The position numbers and the translations under genes were made by a program. From Miscanthus floridulus (Eukaryota > Streptophyta > Magnoliopsida > Poales > Poaceae): a stretch of DNA of 64,000 nucleotides. The notes under the pieces are model-generated. The model had not been told where the DNA came from, ran no database searches, and saw nothing but the letters and a program-made list of their open reading frames with translations. Positions 61,837 to 64,000 of the stretch are shown in pieces. The DNA is taken from contig NC_089591.1 in the NCBI RefSeq assembly GCF_019320115.1, positions 17,338,502 to 17,402,501 of the forward strand, written 5' to 3'. The stretch's first letter is position 1. Each line of letters begins with the position of its first letter.

Positions 61837-62942
61837 AGTGATATATGAGAATAGCTAGTTTGGGGTTGAGATTTTTATTAGTTGTCTATGTTATCAAAAT
61901 ATGGCTACTGCACAAATTTTAGATTCTCAGGTTTTATAGATTAATTATTACAAAAAAGATAAATTGCTAATGCAAGAAAACATGTAAAAGCAAGATAAAT
62001 CTAAAGATCATCATTTTATATAAACACATAGCCATATGATATGTTATTATGGTACCACAACATCATACAAAGGTAGTGAAACCACATTTTCCATTTTTAC
62101 ACCTAAATAAAAATTATAACTTATTTAAAACCATTTCTCAAGCAATAAACATGTTAAATTAATAAATCAATCATACTGCATCCAATGACCATAAATTTTT
62201 TACCATAGCACGCACATAGCATTAGGAGCCTACCATAAAAATTTCAATGCAATTCGAGTACCACAACTTTACATATGAGAATAAAAAGCAAAATAAGCTA
62301 AAATTGCCTATTTAACAAGATTAAATCAAAACATTATAAAAATAGTACATAACTAGCATATTTAATATTTTTATTAGCTAGATCATGTTATCACAAGAAT
62401 AACACAACTAGAATTACCATTTTTGGACTTCTATAATTCAAGATATGCATCTAACCAACTTAAAAGCATTTCTAAAAGCATCTTTGAAGAATATTTTACA
62501 CAGCATATAAACGTGCATGAAGTAATAAATTTTATAGATCTATCATGTAGAGCATTTTATAACAAAGCTAACAAAATTAGTTTCACTATTTTTGGAGCTC
62601 CCTAGCATGAGATATCGATTTTCAAAGATTCAGCCAATTAATGCATAAAAGAAATGGAAAAGGAAAACTGCGTTTGCACCTAGGCCCCTGCAAGAAACTT
62701 TAATTAAACCAAGGAAACAAGTCTAAATAACACTATTCATATGAGTATGTTGCTTTTCACTTCACCCCCTACCTTCTCTTCTATTCGAGCATGAGGCCCT
62801 TCTTCCTCCTCTTCAGCGAACAGAGCAGAGGACGCCGGTGGGCCGATTCCTGGCGAAGTGGTCAACCTCTGGCGGTGGAGTGCCAGGGGGCCATGTGCAC
62901 TAGCAGGTGCTTGTGGCTAGCCCCATGGTGGTCAGAGGTGGC

Positions 62943-63521
62943 TCAGCCACAACAGTAGCTGACCGACGGCCGGTGAGTACGCACAAGGTTGGCAGGCCTT
63001 GGTGGGTGGTGGCCAGCAGCGGTGAGGAGCAGCAGGGTACTTGCATGCACTAAGAGGAGCCTACAGCTCCGCCCGTTGTGGCTCGACGGGGCTTGGCCAC
63101 ATGCACCCGTAGCTGCAGCAGTAGCTGCTCCGATGACCGTGCTATGGAGGTCGTGGTTGGGGCCAGAGATGGTGCGGCGGCATGCGACAACGAAGGCACT
63201 AGGGTTAGTGGCTAGGGTGGAGGAGGACGGGGAAAGGAGCGGCGGCAATGGGCGTAGCTCTGCTCGGTTGGCAATGCTGGCGTCAGTGCATGGCCGACTG
63301 TGGCAGCGGCGAGGCAATGCGATAGTGGTGGTGGACGGCAACGAGCACAGAGCTAGGGCATGGGGAGGCCAAGGGGCAGTAGCGCTGGCAGCAGGAGCTT
63401 CGCTCGGTGGCAGCGAGCATGCCTGGCCATCAACGGTGGCGGTGTCCACGCGAGTGCGTGCGAGCGCCAGAGAGCGAGGGAGGGGGAACAGAGAGCGAGA
63501 AAGAGAGCGAAGGGCGAGCAC
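62943..63521 (-). other. GC-rich open frame in the A2 5' LTR
   Basis: 192 codons, the sister of 53109-53675. The two share frame over most of their length in spite of many substitutions. The opposite strand is also open (62989-63546), so base composition can explain it. No recognisable domain. Confidence 0.35.
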
Positions 63522-63613
63522 TCAGGCTTTTCCTGCCTCCACATGATGTGAGCATTGGTGAGGTGGCGAGCAGTGGGCACACCAGAGGGCCACGCTAAGC
63601 TCAGCTCCTATGC

Positions 63614-64000
63614 TGTCGCAGAACCGACCAATTTATAAGAATACAAGTATAATGGCAATCCGCAAGCGGTCGCACTGTCATACTTGAATCCATATAAACC
63701 CGGTAGTCCATCGAGTACCACGACGGGTCTCGATAAATGATTTACAACAACCAAGATCATACAGGATTCAACATACATGCCACATATTACATACGGTTTG
63801 CAGATACTTTTCATCATCAGAGTACGAATAAAAAGTTATTACAAACTGAGTTTGGTAAACAAAGCGGAAGCAAATAAGTTCGAAGATAAAGTTTCCAACA
63901 TAGTTTGATACAGTGCCAAGCCAGATCACGGTCCACAAAAGCAAAGATAGGAATTACTAAGGAAGCCTGCCCAAGGCTTACTCCTCATCCACAGCAGGAT
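63614..64000 (-). mobile_element. H: end of another gypsy-type LTR, cut by the window
   Basis: The A2 LTR text CTCAGCTCCTATGC breaks at 63613 (compare 53690-53704, where it continues with GCAGTTGGCC). New text starts TGTCGCAGAACCGACC. It resembles the 3' terminus of the A family loosely (AACCCGGTAGTCC, then the CCAAGATCA segment) but is a different family. If it is an LTR end it reads on the minus strand, and TATGC (63609-63613) would be one target-site copy. Confidence 0.6.

Larger units (their letters stand above)
43613..63613 (-). mobile_element. A2: non-coding long-LTR retrotransposon, minus strand
   Basis: The 3' LTR is 43613-54546 (with a CACTA inside), the internal region 54547-59249, and the 5' LTR runs from 59250 to beyond the insertion of H at 63614. 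The primer site and polypurine tract are in place. No coding motif was found in the 4.7 kb interior. Long LTRs (about 5 kb in the fuller copy) around a non-coding interior match the LARD description. It is inserted in the integrase of E. The flank ATTTT (43608-43612) would be one target-site copy, and the other is outside the window. Confidence 0.85.
59250..63613 (-). repeat. 5' LTR of A2, interrupted by H
   Basis: On the minus strand it ends in CTGTCATA, a one-base change from CTGTCACA. It is co-linear with the 3' LTR and holds an extra 800 bases (62110-62905). The portion equivalent to 53710-54546 is not in the window because H is inserted at 63614. The complete LTR would be about 5.2 kb. 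Confidence 0.83.

Noticed and set aside
1..64000. Host genes, tRNA or rRNA genes, or a novel defence or biosynthetic system
   Set aside because: None seen. Every coding signal belongs to a transposable element, apart from the unidentified insert at 44627-44960.

Overview
This window is intergenic heterochromatin of a grass genome. The evidence for Poaceae, probably a panicoid, is the set of long-LTR gypsy families, a CACTA element and PIF/Harbinger-like elements built of typical grass-repeat text. No host gene, tRNA, rRNA or CRISPR was found. Nearly every base can be assigned to a transposable element, and most are nested in one another. All coding regions are decayed retrotransposon or transposon genes. 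Family placements rest on remembered protein motifs, because no search could be run.

Layout from left to right. 1-6685: A1, a plus-strand non-coding long-LTR element with an internal deletion. 6686-7562: the start of a Copia element (primer site and gag). 7563-8298: a minus-strand Athila-like gag/protease scrap (F). 8299-14983: D, a plus-strand gag-protease-only Athila-like element. 14984-17390 and 42038-43612: two visible parts of E, a minus-strand Athila-like element with 3' LTR, 3' spacer and integrase. 17391-42037: B, a minus-strand Tat-like gypsy element with gag, RT, two RNase H domains, integrase and an opposite-strand spliced ORF. 28401-41610: C, a long-LTR element with a tiny internal region, inserted in the 5' LTR of B. 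34341-38795: a solo LTR of the A family inside the 3' LTR of C. 43613 to about 63613: A2, a minus-strand non-coding A-family element. 43649-50200: a CACTA transposon inside the 3' LTR of A2, itself carrying two nested PIF/Harbinger-like elements with a GC-rich insert. 63614-64000: the end of another LTR (H) inserted in the 5' LTR of A2.

The junctions give an insertion order: F, then D, E, B, C and the solo LTR, each inside the previous one. A second branch runs E, A2, CACTA, outer PIF, inner PIF. Target-site duplications support several steps: CTGAA for C, ATAGC for the solo LTR, GTA/ATA for the CACTA, and TAA for both PIF elements. No exact duplication was found for B.

The genes do not work together in a pathway. 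A and C lack coding capacity and would depend on enzymes from relatives. D could supply only Gag and protease, B lacks its protease, and E has lost a catalytic integrase residue. The most biologically interesting items are the spliced-looking antisense ORF with its own TATA box in B, the well-preserved exon-intron 3' end of a CACTA gene, the gene-like GC-rich insert in nested PIF elements, and long GC-rich islands inside the long LTRs.
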